Assembly: GCA_005784505.1 (NCBI GenBank)
Contig: VCAZ01000037.1
Span: 1,889,856 to 1,953,855 of the forward strand
DNA length: 64,000 nt
From: Bagarius yarrelli
Taxonomy: Eukaryota; Chordata; Actinopteri; Siluriformes; Sisoridae
Reading direction: 5' to 3'
Positions within the stretch are counted from its first letter, which is position 1, and the number at the start of each line of letters is the position of its first letter. Below, piece after piece: positions 1 through 12,124 of the stretch. The position numbers and the translations under genes are program-made. The notes beneath the pieces were generated by a model. It saw nothing but the letters and a program-made list of their open reading frames with translations, did not search any database and was not told the origin of the DNA.

Positions 1-1534
1 TTCTTTTTTTTTATTCTGTTATTCTGTTCTTTCTATTCTATTCTATTCTATTTTATTTTTTTATTCTATTCTATTCTATTCTATTCTTTTTTTTCTGTTC
101 TGTTCTGTTCTTTTTATTTTATTCTATTCTTATTCTGTTCTATTCTGTTCTGGTTCTGTTCTTTTTTTATTTTATTTATTCTTTCTTTTGTTCTATTCTA
201 TTCCTATTCTATTCTATTCTATTCTGTTCTATATTCTGTTCTATTCTTCTATTCTATTCTATTCTATTCTATTCTTTTTCTGTTTTCTTTGTTTCTTTTT
301 TTCTTATTCTTTTTATTTATTTTCTATTATTCTGATTTCTATTCTATTCTATTCTATTCTGTTCTTTCTGTTCTGTTCTGTTCTATTCTGTTCTGTTCTG
401 TTTTATTCTATTTTATTCTATTCTATTCTATTCTATTCTATTCTGTTCTGTTTTATTCTATTCTTATTCTATTCTTTTTTATTTTATTCTATCTATTCTA
501 TTCTATTCTATTCTATTCTTTTTTATTCTTATTCTATTCTATTCTATTCTTTTTTATTCTATTCTATTCTATCGTTCTATTCCTGTTCTATTCTGTTCTA
601 TTTCTATTCTATTCTATTCTTCTATTTCTTATTTTTTATTTCTATTCTCTATTCTATTTCTATTCTATTCTATTCTGTTCTATTCTGTTCTGTTCTATTC
701 TATTCTATTCTATTCTATTCTTATTCTTATTCTTATTCTATTCTATTCTATTCTATTTTTCTTCTAGTCTCTATTCTATTTCTATTCTATTCTCTCCTAT
801 TTTTTTTTTCTGTTTTATTCTATTCTATTATTCTTTTTTATTCTATTCTATTCTATTCTATTCTATTCTATTCTTTTTTATTCTATTCTATTCTTTCTAT
901 TCTATTCTATTCTATTCTATTCTTTTTTATTTTATTCTATTCTTCTATTCTATTCTATTCTATTCTATTCTATTTTTCATTCTATTCTATTCTATTCTGT
1001 TCTGTTTTATTTTTATTCTTTCTATTCTATTCTATTCTATTCTATTCTATTCTATTCTATTCTTTTTTATTCTATTCTATTCTATTTTTTCTTTCTATTC
1101 TATTCTATTCTATTCTTTTTTATTTATTCTATTCTATTCTATTCTATTTTATTCTATTCTAGTCCATTTCATTCTATTCTATTTCATTCTATTCTATTCT
1201 AATCTATTTTGATTTGATTCTATTCTTTTTTATTTTTTTCTTATTTATTCTATTTCTATTCGTATTCTTTTTTATTCTATTCTATTCTTTCTTTATTTTT
1301 ATTCTATTCTATTCTATTCTATTCTATTCTATTCTATTCTTTCTATTCTATTATTTTTCTATTCTATTCTATTCTATTCTATTTATTCTATTCTTATTCT
1401 TATTCTATTCTATTTCAGTTTCGATTCTATTCTCATTCTCTTTTTTCTTTTATCTATCTATTCCAGTCTATTCATTCTATTCTATTCTATTTTATCTTCC
1501 ATTTCATTCCATTCTATTCTGTTCCTTTTTATTC
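1..1534. repeat. ATTCT pentanucleotide satellite, block A
   Basis: About 1.5 kb made almost entirely of ATTCT units on the + strand, with scattered variant units (GTTCT, TTTTT, ATTTC). The array starts at or before the window edge, so its true length is unknown. The very long open frames here encode only F/Y/S/I/L repeats and come from the absence of stop codons in the repeat; they are not genes. The same motif (ATTCT) is the one expanded in intron 9 of human ATXN10 in spinocerebellar ataxia type 10. Confidence 0.97.
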
Positions 1535-1900
1535 AAGGTTCAAGGAGCGTTATTGTTCATTTCAACCATATATAGCAGATGCAGTACACAGTGAGATGAT
1601 TAGATAACGTTTCTCCAGGACAACCTGTTGCTACAACAAAACATAGAGTTTACAAAACAACAAAGAGCCACTAAACAGGATAGACATAAAGTGCATGTGT
1701 GCAAACCCGGTGCAGACAGTGCAGAAACAGACAGTACAGTGCATGAAACAATACAAACATTACAAAGACAGTGCAAAAAAGACAAGGAGGGCAGGACATA
1801 ACGCAATAGCGCCAACCATATTGTAGATGAGGTAGTACGACACGAAATGTGCAAATTACAGCAGTACTGTGCAATAGCATTGTAAAGTGAGTAAAGTGAC
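1535..1900. mobile_element. Retroelement-like segment splitting the ATTCT satellite
   Basis: A non-satellite stretch rich in 'cagtgcaaa', 'acagtacagtgca' and 'acaaagacagtgcaaaaa' motifs. It includes 'agtacacagtgagatgat' and 'acgtttctccagga', wording I recognise from a dispersed fish repeat that usually ends in a short tandem tail. No coding capacity is visible. ATTCT-type repeats resume straight after 'ctttatttcac', so the satellite may have grown from the element's tail on both sides, or the element may have inserted into the satellite. The family assignment is uncertain. Confidence 0.45.
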
Positions 1901-3633
1901 TTTATTTCACTCTATTCTATTCTTATTCTTTTTATTCTTTCTTTTTCATTCTATTCCTTCCTTTTCATTCCATAGTTCTATTCCATTTCATTCTATTCTA
2001 TACTGTTCTATTCTTTTTTATTCTATTCTATTCTATTCCATTTCATTCTATTCTAATTCTATTCATTTCATTCTATTCCATTATTCTATTCTTTTTTCTA
2101 TTCTATTCTATTCTATTTTCCTTCTATTTCATATACTGTTTCTATTCTATTTTATTATTCTATTCTATTCCCCCCATTTCTATTCTTTCTCTATTCCATT
2201 GTATTCTTTATTCTTTTTATTCTATTCTATTCTATACTGTTCTATTCTTTATTCTTTTTCCATTTATTCTATTCTATTCCATTTCATTCTATTCTATCCA
2301 TCTATTCTATTCTTATATTCTTTCATTCTATTCTGTTTTATTCTATTCTATTCTATACTGTTCTATTCTGTTTCTAATTTCTTATTCTATTCTATTCTAT
2401 TCCATTTCATTCTATTCTATTCCATTTCATTTTATTCTATTCTATTCTTTTTATTCTATTTTTTCATTTATTCTATTCTATTCATTCTATTCTATTCATT
2501 TCTATACTGTTTTATTCTATTCTTTTTATTCTATTCTATACGTTCTATTCTTTTTTCTTACTTGTTCTATCGGTTTATTCTATTCTATTCCATTTCATTC
2601 TATTCTTTCATTCTATTCTATTCTTTTATTCTATTCTATCTATTTATTCTATTCTATTCTTTTATTCTATTCTATTCATTCTATTCTTCTATTTTCTTCT
2701 ATTCTATTCTGTATCTGTTCTATTCTTTTTCATTCTATTCTATTCCATTTCATTCTATACATTCTGTTTATTCTATTCTATTCTATTCTATCTTTCTATT
2801 CTATTCTATTCTATTCTATTCTTTCTTTCATTCTATTCTATTCTATTTCATTCTATTCTATACGTTCTATTCTTTTTATTCTATTCTATTCCCTTTTATT
2901 TCTATTCTATTCTTTACTATTCTTTGTTATTATCTATTTCTTACTGTATCTATTTCATTTATTTATATTCTTTTTATTCTATTCTATTCTATATCTGTTC
3001 ATTCTGTCTATTCTTTTTTATTCTATTCTATTCTATTCTATTCCTTTATTCTATTTATTCTTCTTTCTATTCTTTTATTCTATTCTATTCTATTCTATTC
3101 TTTTTATTCTATTCTATTCCATTTCATTCTATTCTATTCTATTCTTTTTATTCTCTTTATTCATTGTATTCTATTCTATACTGTTCTTTTTATTCATTCT
3201 ATTCTTTTTATTCTGTTCCATTTTATTCTATTCTATTCTATACTGTTCCTTTTTATTCTATTCTATTCTATTCTATTCCATTTCATTCTTCTATTCTATT
3301 GTTCCTATACTTTCATTTGTTTCCTTTTTATTCTATTCTATTCTGTTTATTCTGTTCTATTTATTTATATTCTATTCTATTCTATTCCATTGTTTACTAT
3401 TCTATTTATCTATTCTTTTTATTATTCTATTCTATTTCATTCTATTATATTCTATTGTTCTTTTATTCTTATTCGATTCTTTTTATTGATATTTTATTTT
3501 ATTGTATTCTTTTTTTATTCCATTTTATTGTATTCTGTTCTTTTATTCTATTTGATTCTATTCTTTTTTATTCCATTCCATTCCATTCTATTCTACTCTA
3601 TTCTTTTTTTTCTATTCTATTCTATTCTACCAT
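1901..3633. repeat. ATTCT pentanucleotide satellite, block B
   Basis: A continuation of the ATTCT satellite, more degenerate than block A: units such as CATTT, ATACTG and CATTC are common. The 582-residue open frame across it (1887-3635) is low-complexity repeat translation. Together the two blocks cover more than 3.2 kb. Confidence 0.96.
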
Positions 3634-3985
3634 GAAGACAGCGAGCAGGGGAATTGGAGCTTGTGCAGAGATGATCATGAAGGATCATGAAGGGATGTAT
3701 GAGAGTGTGGCATGATTTGAATGGGGGAGGGGGTGTCACTGCATGGGAGTGGGAGGGGACTGCAGTATTCTGCATGGCTGTAACACCACCTTCGTCCTGC
3801 TGGTGGCGCTTCCGGAGGACGAGCGAGAGATAGGTAGAGGACATGTGCAGGGGGAGGGAGATGCAGAAGGAGTGCAGAAGGAGTTTGTGCCTAAGGCGGT
3901 CACAACAGCACAGCAATAGAACACACTGCTGCAGGCGGAAAAAAAAAATCTCTCAGCATCCGCCAACATCTGCTCTCTATCTCTC
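3634..3985. other. Non-repetitive segment without a recognised gene
   Basis: GC-richer sequence between the satellite and the CT-rich tract. Short open frames exist on both strands but none resembles a known protein or has convincing splice signals. Confidence 0.6.
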
Positions 3986-4980
3986 CGTCTTCAGCTCTTT
4001 TTTTGCTATTGCCTTTCTTCTTTTATTTTTCTTCCTCTGCCCTTCCTTCTATTTCACTTCCCTTCTTTCTCTCTTATCTCTGTCAAATGCACTCTTATGT
4101 CTCGTTTGTCCATTTTTACTCTTCCCTTTTATTTGCTTCTCTATTATCTTGCGCTCCTTCTGCCCTTTTTTACTCTATTCCTCACTTTACACCGTCCTCG
4201 CTCTCTTTCTGCCTATACCTAAGCCCATAAAATCCTTTTTGTCTGGTTTTCCCTTCTATACTCCATTCTCTTTTTCCTTTATTCTTCTATCTACCCTGCA
4301 GTTAGATTGATTTTTCTTTCTGTAGCTCTGTCCACCTTTATCTTTATTCCTCTATTTTTAATATTCTTTACTCTCTGTAAGTTTAACAGTCTCTCTTTCC
4401 ATAACTCTTCTGTCTGTCTCTCATTCTGGACCTCTTTTTTTCACACCTTGCTCTCTTACTATGTCGTATCTTTTCTCTCTATTCCTTTTTCTGTTTGTTA
4501 ATTTACAACACTGTGTATGCTTCTCTCTCTCTCTCTCTCTCTCTCTCTGCACACTTTTTACATACATCTCTCTCTTCCTCTTTTTCTCCTTCAATGATTC
4601 TTTTTTTATTTCTTCATTTGCTTTTACCCTCATTTTTGTTTGATCTTCTGGCTCCCACATCCTTCACTTTGCTCTTCCTCACCTTTCTCCTCCTCCTCCT
4701 CTCACGTCATCTCTCTGTGCTATTTCCCCATCTCCTCTCCTCCCTCCACACTGCACCCCTTTAATCCACCACTTCTCTTTTTATTTTCACAAAAAAGGTT
4801 GCATTTTCTACATCATTCTATTTCTCTCGCTCTCCATATTCTTTTACGCTCTTTTCCCCCTCTCTCGTTCTTTTTACCTCTCTTTCCCTCCCCCTACATG
4901 CTGCAGCATTTGCTAATGTATATTCATCTAATCTCTCTCTCTCCCATTTCTTGCTCTTCACTGATACATAGGCTTTTTAA
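3986..4980. repeat. CT-rich polypyrimidine tract
   Basis: About 1 kb in which the + strand is overwhelmingly C and T, including (CT)n at about 4522-4548. Several overlapping open frames rich in S, L and F are compositional artefacts. Confidence 0.85.
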
Positions 4981-6786
4981 CACACTAGTAGTGCAACGTT
5001 AGAGGACACAGTGAATGTCATCTGTGCAGTAAATGTTCTGTAATTAAACTCCTTTCTCCATCCCTCTGGTCATTCACTTATCCACACACTCTCCTCGTCT
5101 CCTTTTCAGACGCTTCCCTTTTCACTTGTACTTCTTCCCCACGGTCTGCTTAGTCATCTAAACAGGACGATCCATCATAAAGTCCGTCTTTCCACTACAT
5201 CCATCGTATAAAGGTCTACATTTAGAGACTAAAACTCTTGTTTCTGGATTTCAACTACTGTACGTTTCGTAAGCTAGCTGCTGATTTCTGGTTAAATATA
5301 ATTTTTTCTATATGGTATGTTTTTATTCTACCTCTTTTTTGCATTTGGGGAAAAAACCTTTGTCTACAAAAAATTTGCATTGAAAAAAAGAATGGAAAAT
5401 TTGTCGTTCTTTCAGCCTCTGTATTGGGAAACAAGGACACCATGAACATTTTTGATATAAGGATGCCCTTTAATCCCTGAGAGAGACACCTGTTTACACA
5501 AACACCTTAATTTAATACCGATATATTCGCCGCTAAAATCAACTAGACCACATGTCATCAACTATTCTGAATGTATCTAAAGCAAACATGGGGGCGGTGT
5601 CATACCCAGTCCAATGGGCTGCTAGCACTTCATGAAGCTCACACCAATATGGTAACACAAGCTTTCCATATATTTGCATATTCTCATGTTCGATAGTAAT
5701 ACCAGAATTGTGTTTTTGTTTATTAAATTATTTTTAATTAAGTGACCGTTGCTAAATGAGGGTCTGCTGAGGATATCAAGGAAATTATACGGCCTCATGT
5801 ATAGGAGGTATAGGAGCCATTTAGATTCATCCACAAAAAAAGCAGAAGCTTAGTGTTGAGGGTTAAATTTATGCCACTGTGTGTGATGCAGTTTATTCAT
5901 AGACTTTTTTTTTCTCGACTCTCCTGATTTTCCTAAAATGTATTTATTTGTAAATAATAATTCGATGAACAGAATGATATACAACAATTTAGTCGAAGTT
6001 ACTAAATATATAATCACTGGATTTCCGTGTACTTCGCTTGTCCTGCTGTGGTTAAATTTAATGAACATTTAGCATACTCTTCCCTAGCAACCCTAGCTGT
6101 TAGGTTATGCTAAAGCTGTTGCTAATCTTTGAAGCTCTATTAGGTTCATGAGGGTTTCCCCCAAAAAACCAAACACAGAGGTTATTATAATCGAATGCAT
6201 TAATCATTATGATCGAACAAAACGCGATATAGTTTCTCTGCTAAAAGTCCTTAGCCTTAACTAGAATCACCAGAAACTAACCTCTGGGTTGGAAAGAAAT
6301 CAGCCCCAGTCTCGCTATTTTCTGTACTATTCTTTTGCAATTTTGTTTAAACAACAAATCATCTGACATGGAAGCAATTAAAAAAAACAACAACCTTACA
6401 TTAATGTTTTAATATGTGTAAGTCAGGATGCTAGCAGTCATGCCAAAAAAAATCCAACTCATATCAGACTTTATAGCAGAAGCATCCTACCTCGTGTTTT
6501 TGGCCCGTCTCAACCCGTCACTCAAGTTCACAAACTTTTGGCGAAGCCCCTGAGATGAAAGAAATGCTGAGGGTATGGAATGGGAACTGATGAGAATACA
6601 CGAGGACAGAGATGGGATGAAAGTTGGGAAAGAGAAGAGCTGAAAAATGAAGAAAGAGAAGTGAAGGGGAAAGAATCCTGAATGCAAAACCTGTGTGGAA
6701 AGAGAGAAAGGTTTAAGTTAATATGTTAGTTTGCGAATGGGCAAACAGGAAGCACAGCGGTATTACCAACGGCACTGCAGTGGCAG

Positions 6787-6826
<40 letters not shown>

Positions 6827-7604
6827 GGGAGCAGAGGACAAAATGAGAAAGCAACTCCAGCTTTTACTGCAGCAGAAAACTTATTCTCCCCCAAACCCAC
6901 CCCACCTCCCGCTAGTGACGTTAATGCTGGAACGCTAGACCGCTGAACACATGTCTCGCTTCCTCTCCATGTCTCTCCATTGCCTTAACTGAATGACATT
7001 GTAATTCTGACCAACGCTCTCTACCTACAGTTCTCTCCAGACAAATCTTGAATTACCATGTACAGCACCGAATTACACCGGAAACCAACAGATTTACACC
7101 TTTCATACCACAGTGCTCTTGAAACGCTGGATTCTGACTGGTCCAAAGGCATCAGTTTGTTTTCTAATAGTTCCTGGCATTAGCTAATCCTTTAGCCGTT
7201 GTCCTTTGTTTGTGAAATTATAACATAAAGAAGAATTTAAAGAAATAAAAAGCGCCATAAGCGTTCAACATAGACAGAATACAAGAAACTGTGGGGTATT
7301 AATCAGGATATACGTCAATCACAGGCGGAGGGGGCGGAGCTAAGTTAAAGCGAAACATAATTAACACTAAATAACATGCAGGATGTTTCTGTAACATTAA
7401 TGCTAGGAGTCTGAGCTGCTCATTTATTTTACTTCAGAATAGAGACCAAGGATTGGTACTATTCACAGATGTTAAACTATCGAAATGAGCTGTGGTATAA
7501 GAGGAATAAAACACTTGGCAGTAACGACACTCTGTTATTCAATATTTTCCTATAACAGCACCCCGTGTTAATGTTTTATACCTTATTTCAAATGTCATAT
7601 GGTG
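4981..7604. other. Gene-free stretch
   Basis: Mostly AT-rich unique-looking sequence. It contains a (GA)n run at about 6789-6822. I see no exon with coding similarity and no RNA gene. Confidence 0.6.
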
Positions 7605-7662
<58 letters not shown>

Positions 7663-7664
7663 AA
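7605..7664. repeat. (TCTA)n tetranucleotide microsatellite
   Basis: About 15 nearly perfect TCTA units. An imperfect GT-rich run follows at about 7857-7908. Confidence 0.97.
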
Positions 7665-8095
7665 TTCAGCAGAAGTCTTTTGAATGACATGGTGGTAGTT
7701 AGGCTAGTGAATTGGATAACAATGACAATATCAAGGTAAGGTTTTAGAACCTCCCTCTGTTCCAGTTGTTTTGGTCCTGAGAAACTTTACATTTTAGGGC
7801 TAAAAAGCACGAGTTAAAATAAACGTGGTAAGAAAGGAGTGAATTGACACAGTAGCTTGTGTGTGTGTATGTGTGTGTGTATACGTGTGTGTGTATACGT
7901 GTGTGTGTGTCTGTCCATCCAGCTGGGCAGGATTCATCACCAGAGCTGTTCATTTAACACAGGGGAATCATGCTGTGTTTCTCTTTTTCTCTCTCACACG
8001 CTGGCAAATAGAGATGCACTGACATTAATCAACAATTCAACACGCCGGTTTTCTCACACGTGTTTAATCTGAGACATACTGATAGGCATGCATGC

Positions 8096-8176
8096 AGACA
8101 GACAGACAGACAGATACCAATATGCAGACAGACAGATCTGCAAAATATATATTTACAGAAAGAAAGAAAGATAGAG

Positions 8177-8224
<48 letters not shown>

Positions 8225-8252
8225 GGATGGATGGATGGATGGATGGATAGAT
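8096..8252. repeat. Compound (CAGA)n, (GATA)n, (GATG)n microsatellite
   Basis: CAGA units, then AGAA/GATA units from about 8157, then GATG units to about 8250. It lies only about 150 bp upstream of the kcnc3 coding region. The open frame that continues into kcnc3 exon 1 starts in these GATG units (8231), so that upstream methionine is unlikely to be the real start. Confidence 0.95.
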
Positions 8253-8285
8253 GCATGGATAAACATTCTACATATACTCTACATT

Positions 8286-8337
8286 TTTTCCTAATTTCTC
8301 TCTCTCTCTTTTTGTACATGTCTCTCGTGCTCTGCAG
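8286..8337 (+). promoter_or_regulatory. kcnc3: Possible 3' splice site ahead of kcnc3 exon 1
   Basis: A pyrimidine-rich tract ends in 'gtgctctgcag' at 8337, which has the form of a splice acceptor. If used, a non-coding 5' exon lies further upstream and the first coding exon starts at 8338. No matching upstream donor exon could be identified, so this is only a candidate. Confidence 0.3.
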
Positions 8338-8396
8338 ACTCCTCCCTCCTCTCCCGGTTTTCTCACCTCCTCCCACCCCCACCCCCCCTCCTCTCT

Positions 8397-8482
8397 ATGC
8401 TCAGCTCGGTGTGTGTGTGTCGTCGTTCCGAGGGCGCAAGGCGGGCAACCAGTCGTCCAACAAGGTATGCGGGAGCGCCGAC
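8397..8482 (+). pseudogene. kcnc3: Out-of-frame N-terminal inactivation segment of Kv3.3
   Basis: ATG at 8397 opens with codons for MLSSVCV, the known start of Kv3.3 proteins, whose N-terminal peptide acts as a fast-inactivation ball. Residues that should follow directly (SSFRGRK, then SSNK and SADM) are present from 8420 but in another frame. The offset is 2 nt and sits in a run of six GT units (8409-8420); five units would place MLSSVCV and SSF in one frame. As given, translation from 8397 runs into unrelated codons and stops shortly after 8500. The break may be a real allele, a fixed change, or a microsatellite length error in the assembly. Context at 8397 is poor (T at -3). Confidence 0.75.
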
Positions 8483-8990
8483 ATGCCGTGCCTGGCGGAC
8501 AGCGAGCGCATCGTGATCAACTGCGGCGGCGTGCGCCACGAGACTTACCGCAGCACGCTGCGCACGCTGCCCGGCACGCGCCTCGCGTGGCTCACCGAGC
8601 CCGACGCGCCCAGCAACTTCGACTACGATGCAGTAGCCGACGAGTTCTTCTTCGACCGGCATCCGGCTGTGTTCGCCTTCGTGCTGAACTACTACCGCAC
8701 CGGGAAACTGCACTGCCCTGGCGACGTGTGCGGCCCGCTCTTCGAGGAGGAGCTCGCTTTCTGGGGCATCGATGAGACGGATGTGGAGGCATGCTGTTGG
8801 ATGAACTACCGGCAGCACCGCGACGCCGAGGAAGCGCTTGACAGCTTCGAGACACCCGAACCAGACCCGCCGGACGACGATGCCGCGCTCGCGGGAGGAG
8901 CGGACGGAGACCTGCGGCGTCTCTGCTTGCACGAGGACGGGCGCAAAGTGGGTTGGTGGCGCGTGTGGCAACCCAAAATCTGGGCGCTTT
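8405..8990. promoter_or_regulatory. kcnc3: CpG-rich island over kcnc3 exon 1
   Basis: The segment is strongly GC-rich with many CpG dinucleotides, against AT-rich flanks on both sides. CpG islands commonly mark vertebrate promoters and first exons; here it overlaps coding sequence. The long minus-strand open frame at 8363-8971 is a by-product of this composition. Confidence 0.7.
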
Positions 8991-9022
8991 TCGAAGACCC
9001 TTATTCATCCAAATACGCACGG
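8483..9022 (+). CDS. kcnc3: kcnc3 coding exon 1 (T1 domain)
   Basis: Encodes residues 1-180, from MPCLADSERIVINCGG to DPYSSKYAR. It contains FFFDRHP, the NYYRTGKLHCP block and the HX5CX20CC zinc motif that links T1 subunits in non-Shaker Kv channels. It ends exactly at a codon boundary before donor CGG|GTGAGT. An acidic linker (about 124-145) replaces the glycine-rich linker of mammalian Kv3.3. Confidence 0.95.
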
Positions 9023-10042
9023 GTGAGTATCTCACTTAATAAAGAAACTGATTTCAACAAAAATCTTTTGATCCTCGGTGACTGCGCATCCTGCTTTAAA
9101 TGTTCTAGTCGAAAACTGCGCGTGAACAAAATGCCCCTTTCTTTAATTAGGTGGTAATGTAGTAATGCACGTGCGTGTACAGGTGTGTTTTTTAAGTATT
9201 ATATTTATTCACTTCTTTTTTTTTTTTTTAATGCGCAAGTAAATATATAGACTAGGAGGTGCAAATGTCTTTTGACAAACAGGACGTCTTAATTAACGTC
9301 ATTAATCACAAATCCTCGTGAACAGTTACAGCAGTAGGTGCACACAGCATCACCGGCAGAATTAATCAGATCATGTTCTTCACATTCACTTTAAAAACAA
9401 TTAAGCTTAACCTAGCAACACTTTTGGAGTGTCACCAGCTTTAATTTAAGGATATTGAGATGATTGTGCACCAGACAGGTTGTGTTTTGGTTCAGTTCTT
9501 CAACTGTGTTAGGCCTTGTATGGCTTTTGCACCACCAGTAATTAATGAAAAAACCACCCACACACACACACAAAACTGTATAATGACAAGAGGCACAGGC
9601 TGATTTCTTTCTAGCTCAGAGAGTAGATTCATAAAACTATAAAATAAAATAAAAAAAAAAAAAACCAAACAAAAACAAAACAAAATACACACATCTGCAG
9701 GATTTCAGAGGTTTGACACTGCTGACAACAAACACACAAATAATAAGATCAGTTAATTTCTATTTCTTTTTGTTTTAGAAAAATGTCCAATGACAGAAAA
9801 GATGAAAATGTGTCATGCTGGACACTTTCCAAATAATAGTCGGGGGTTTTTTGAAGGTGGTCCACTTTCATTCAAAACCGCAGAATAAAATCCACTGTCC
9901 CATCTGAATTTTTTGCACTTGTTATTACATCCATACTCAACACTGAAATTCTGAAAGTGATCTTTTTGCATTGCAGTTCTAAACGATTAGGTAATTAATA
10001 ACATGTGTAACAGCAATTTTTAGTGTCCTTGAAATTGTTTAT

Positions 10043-10076
<34 letters not shown>

Positions 10077-11960
10077 ATATAATAAACGGAATTAAATTAT
10101 AATTGCCAACATGCTTTTTTTTTTTTTGTTCTGGTGCCTTGCAGACAGAGAATCATCACTCGTTCAAACCGTGGTGAGCAAAAAGGAATCTCTGAATGCG
10201 CAAAAGCATGTGGCACCATGTGGTAAATGTGATACAACAGCAGAAAAACACACCAGGCTTCACTTCTAACCGCCAGAAACAAATATCCCAGGCTACAATC
10301 TTAGGCTAACCCAAACCAGATAGTTCCAAGCTGAAAAAAATGTATTTAACTACAGGACTCCGAGCACCATAACCTTAATGATACATTTATTAGCATGCTA
10401 ATGGTTTGAACCAATATAACCAACACACAGGACTGGCATGCCTTTTATAAGAAATTTGCATTGCGATGCACAGCATTTTCAGCATAGTCTAAGCCTCGGA
10501 CCGCTGGATGAACGTTTGATGCATGCGACACACTCGGCTGAAACACTTTAATTACCGGTTTACCGGTTACATAACTGTCTGTTACCGACACCTCTAAACA
10601 TGACGTGGCATAAAACGAAAAAAATCATTGGTCGCTTTACCCGTCAGTCATCCGTCCTCCTGAGCAGGCCTTAGCTGCCAAACTTCCCAGACTTTCTGGC
10701 TATCTACCGAACAAAATTTTGTGTCCAGAAGACGTTTAAAATTTGTTTCCGTCCAGTGGAAAGCCAAGTGAAGCAAGTTTATAAATATTACAAACTGTTT
10801 CGAAAGAGTCGACCCACGACACCGACGTCGCCTTCGGCATGCATTCAAAGGCTACGTGAGTTTTTGCATGTGTGATGACAGATTGGTGGCGTGGGACTAT
10901 TTATTTTATATTTTAGTTCCTTAAAACGTCATTTCTAAAAGTTTGGCTTCAAAAATATAATGACAGTGTTGGAAATTGGTAATATTGGTAACATTTTTAT
11001 GTGGCCGGAAACGGATTATCACATTTAACACATTTTTACCGTAAAAACTGGCCTCCAGAAGGAATGATTTGTATTTATATTACATCAGAAGGTCAGTCAG
11101 GTAGTCCTGCCGACTGTCTGTGATTTGATACATTGATTCGTGTAGCTGCAAAATGAAACATGTCCATCAATTGGTGGTTTTCCAGTCATGGTTGTCTTCT
11201 TCTTGGTGGTGGTTCAATAAATTAGTTTACGCTCTGACCAGCGGTTTAGTTGGAATCTGCGACACTTTTTAACCGGACGAAACGTAGACAATAGGGTTAA
11301 AAAAAGCCATGTAATCACTGGAGCCCTGGTTGGAATCTGTTGTAAAGGAACGCGTCCACATTGTGGTAATGTCATTCACAGGTCAGTACCGTTCCTGCAG
11401 CTTGTGTCTGTGAGATTTACAGCCCAGCGCAGAATACAAAGACACCCGCTGATGCACAAGTTCATCTTATGTGTGTGTGCGTGTGCGTGTGTGTGACCAC
11501 ATACCGCGCTGTAACCTAGTTAAAGCGTCTGAGCGATCCAAAACTTGTGCGAAAAAAAACAAACAAAAAACAACACGATGGCTTGGAAAATCAAGAAAGC
11601 ATAGAAAGAGAAGGAAAGATAGATCAAGAGATTGACGGCATGATTCGAATCGCAATAATCAGACGAGTCCTTAACGCCAGAGCCGACCTTCTCGGACGTT
11701 TCTCTCTCTCTCTCTCGTGCACGCATACGCATACACATACACACATATGCTGATTTTACTGCAGTGAAGACAGAGTGAGAGCTGGAGATCGGGCGAGAGC
11801 GAGAACGATAGAGGACAGAAGCTCGAGGATAAGCGATTGCTCGTCTTGTCACGTCCAGCTTAAGACACGAGCAATCACATCCTCCTTCCAGAGCTGTGTA
11901 TCACCTGATCGGTTATTGATTATGGGCTGTATGTCTTTCCGCTACAGTCAGAGCGTTTTC

Positions 11961-12003
<43 letters not shown>

Positions 12004-12093
12004 CTCACACAACCACTTTTTCCTCACACACACACATAAATATATTTAAATAAAGTACTGCTGATCACACTGTAACTGATCCTTGTCAGAAAA

Positions 12094-12124
<31 letters not shown>

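Noticed and set aside
188..3715. Several 250-580-residue open frames
   Set aside because: They are translations of the ATTCT satellite (F, Y, S, I and L only) and lack any gene signal.
8231..8396. Upstream in-frame methionines for the kcnc3 open frame
   Set aside because: They fall in GATG microsatellite and pyrimidine tract; the residues resemble no Kv3 protein.
8363..8971. 202-residue minus-strand open frame and other overlapping frames
   Set aside because: Shadow frames of the GC-rich kcnc3 exon 1; the + frame matches Kv3 residue by residue.
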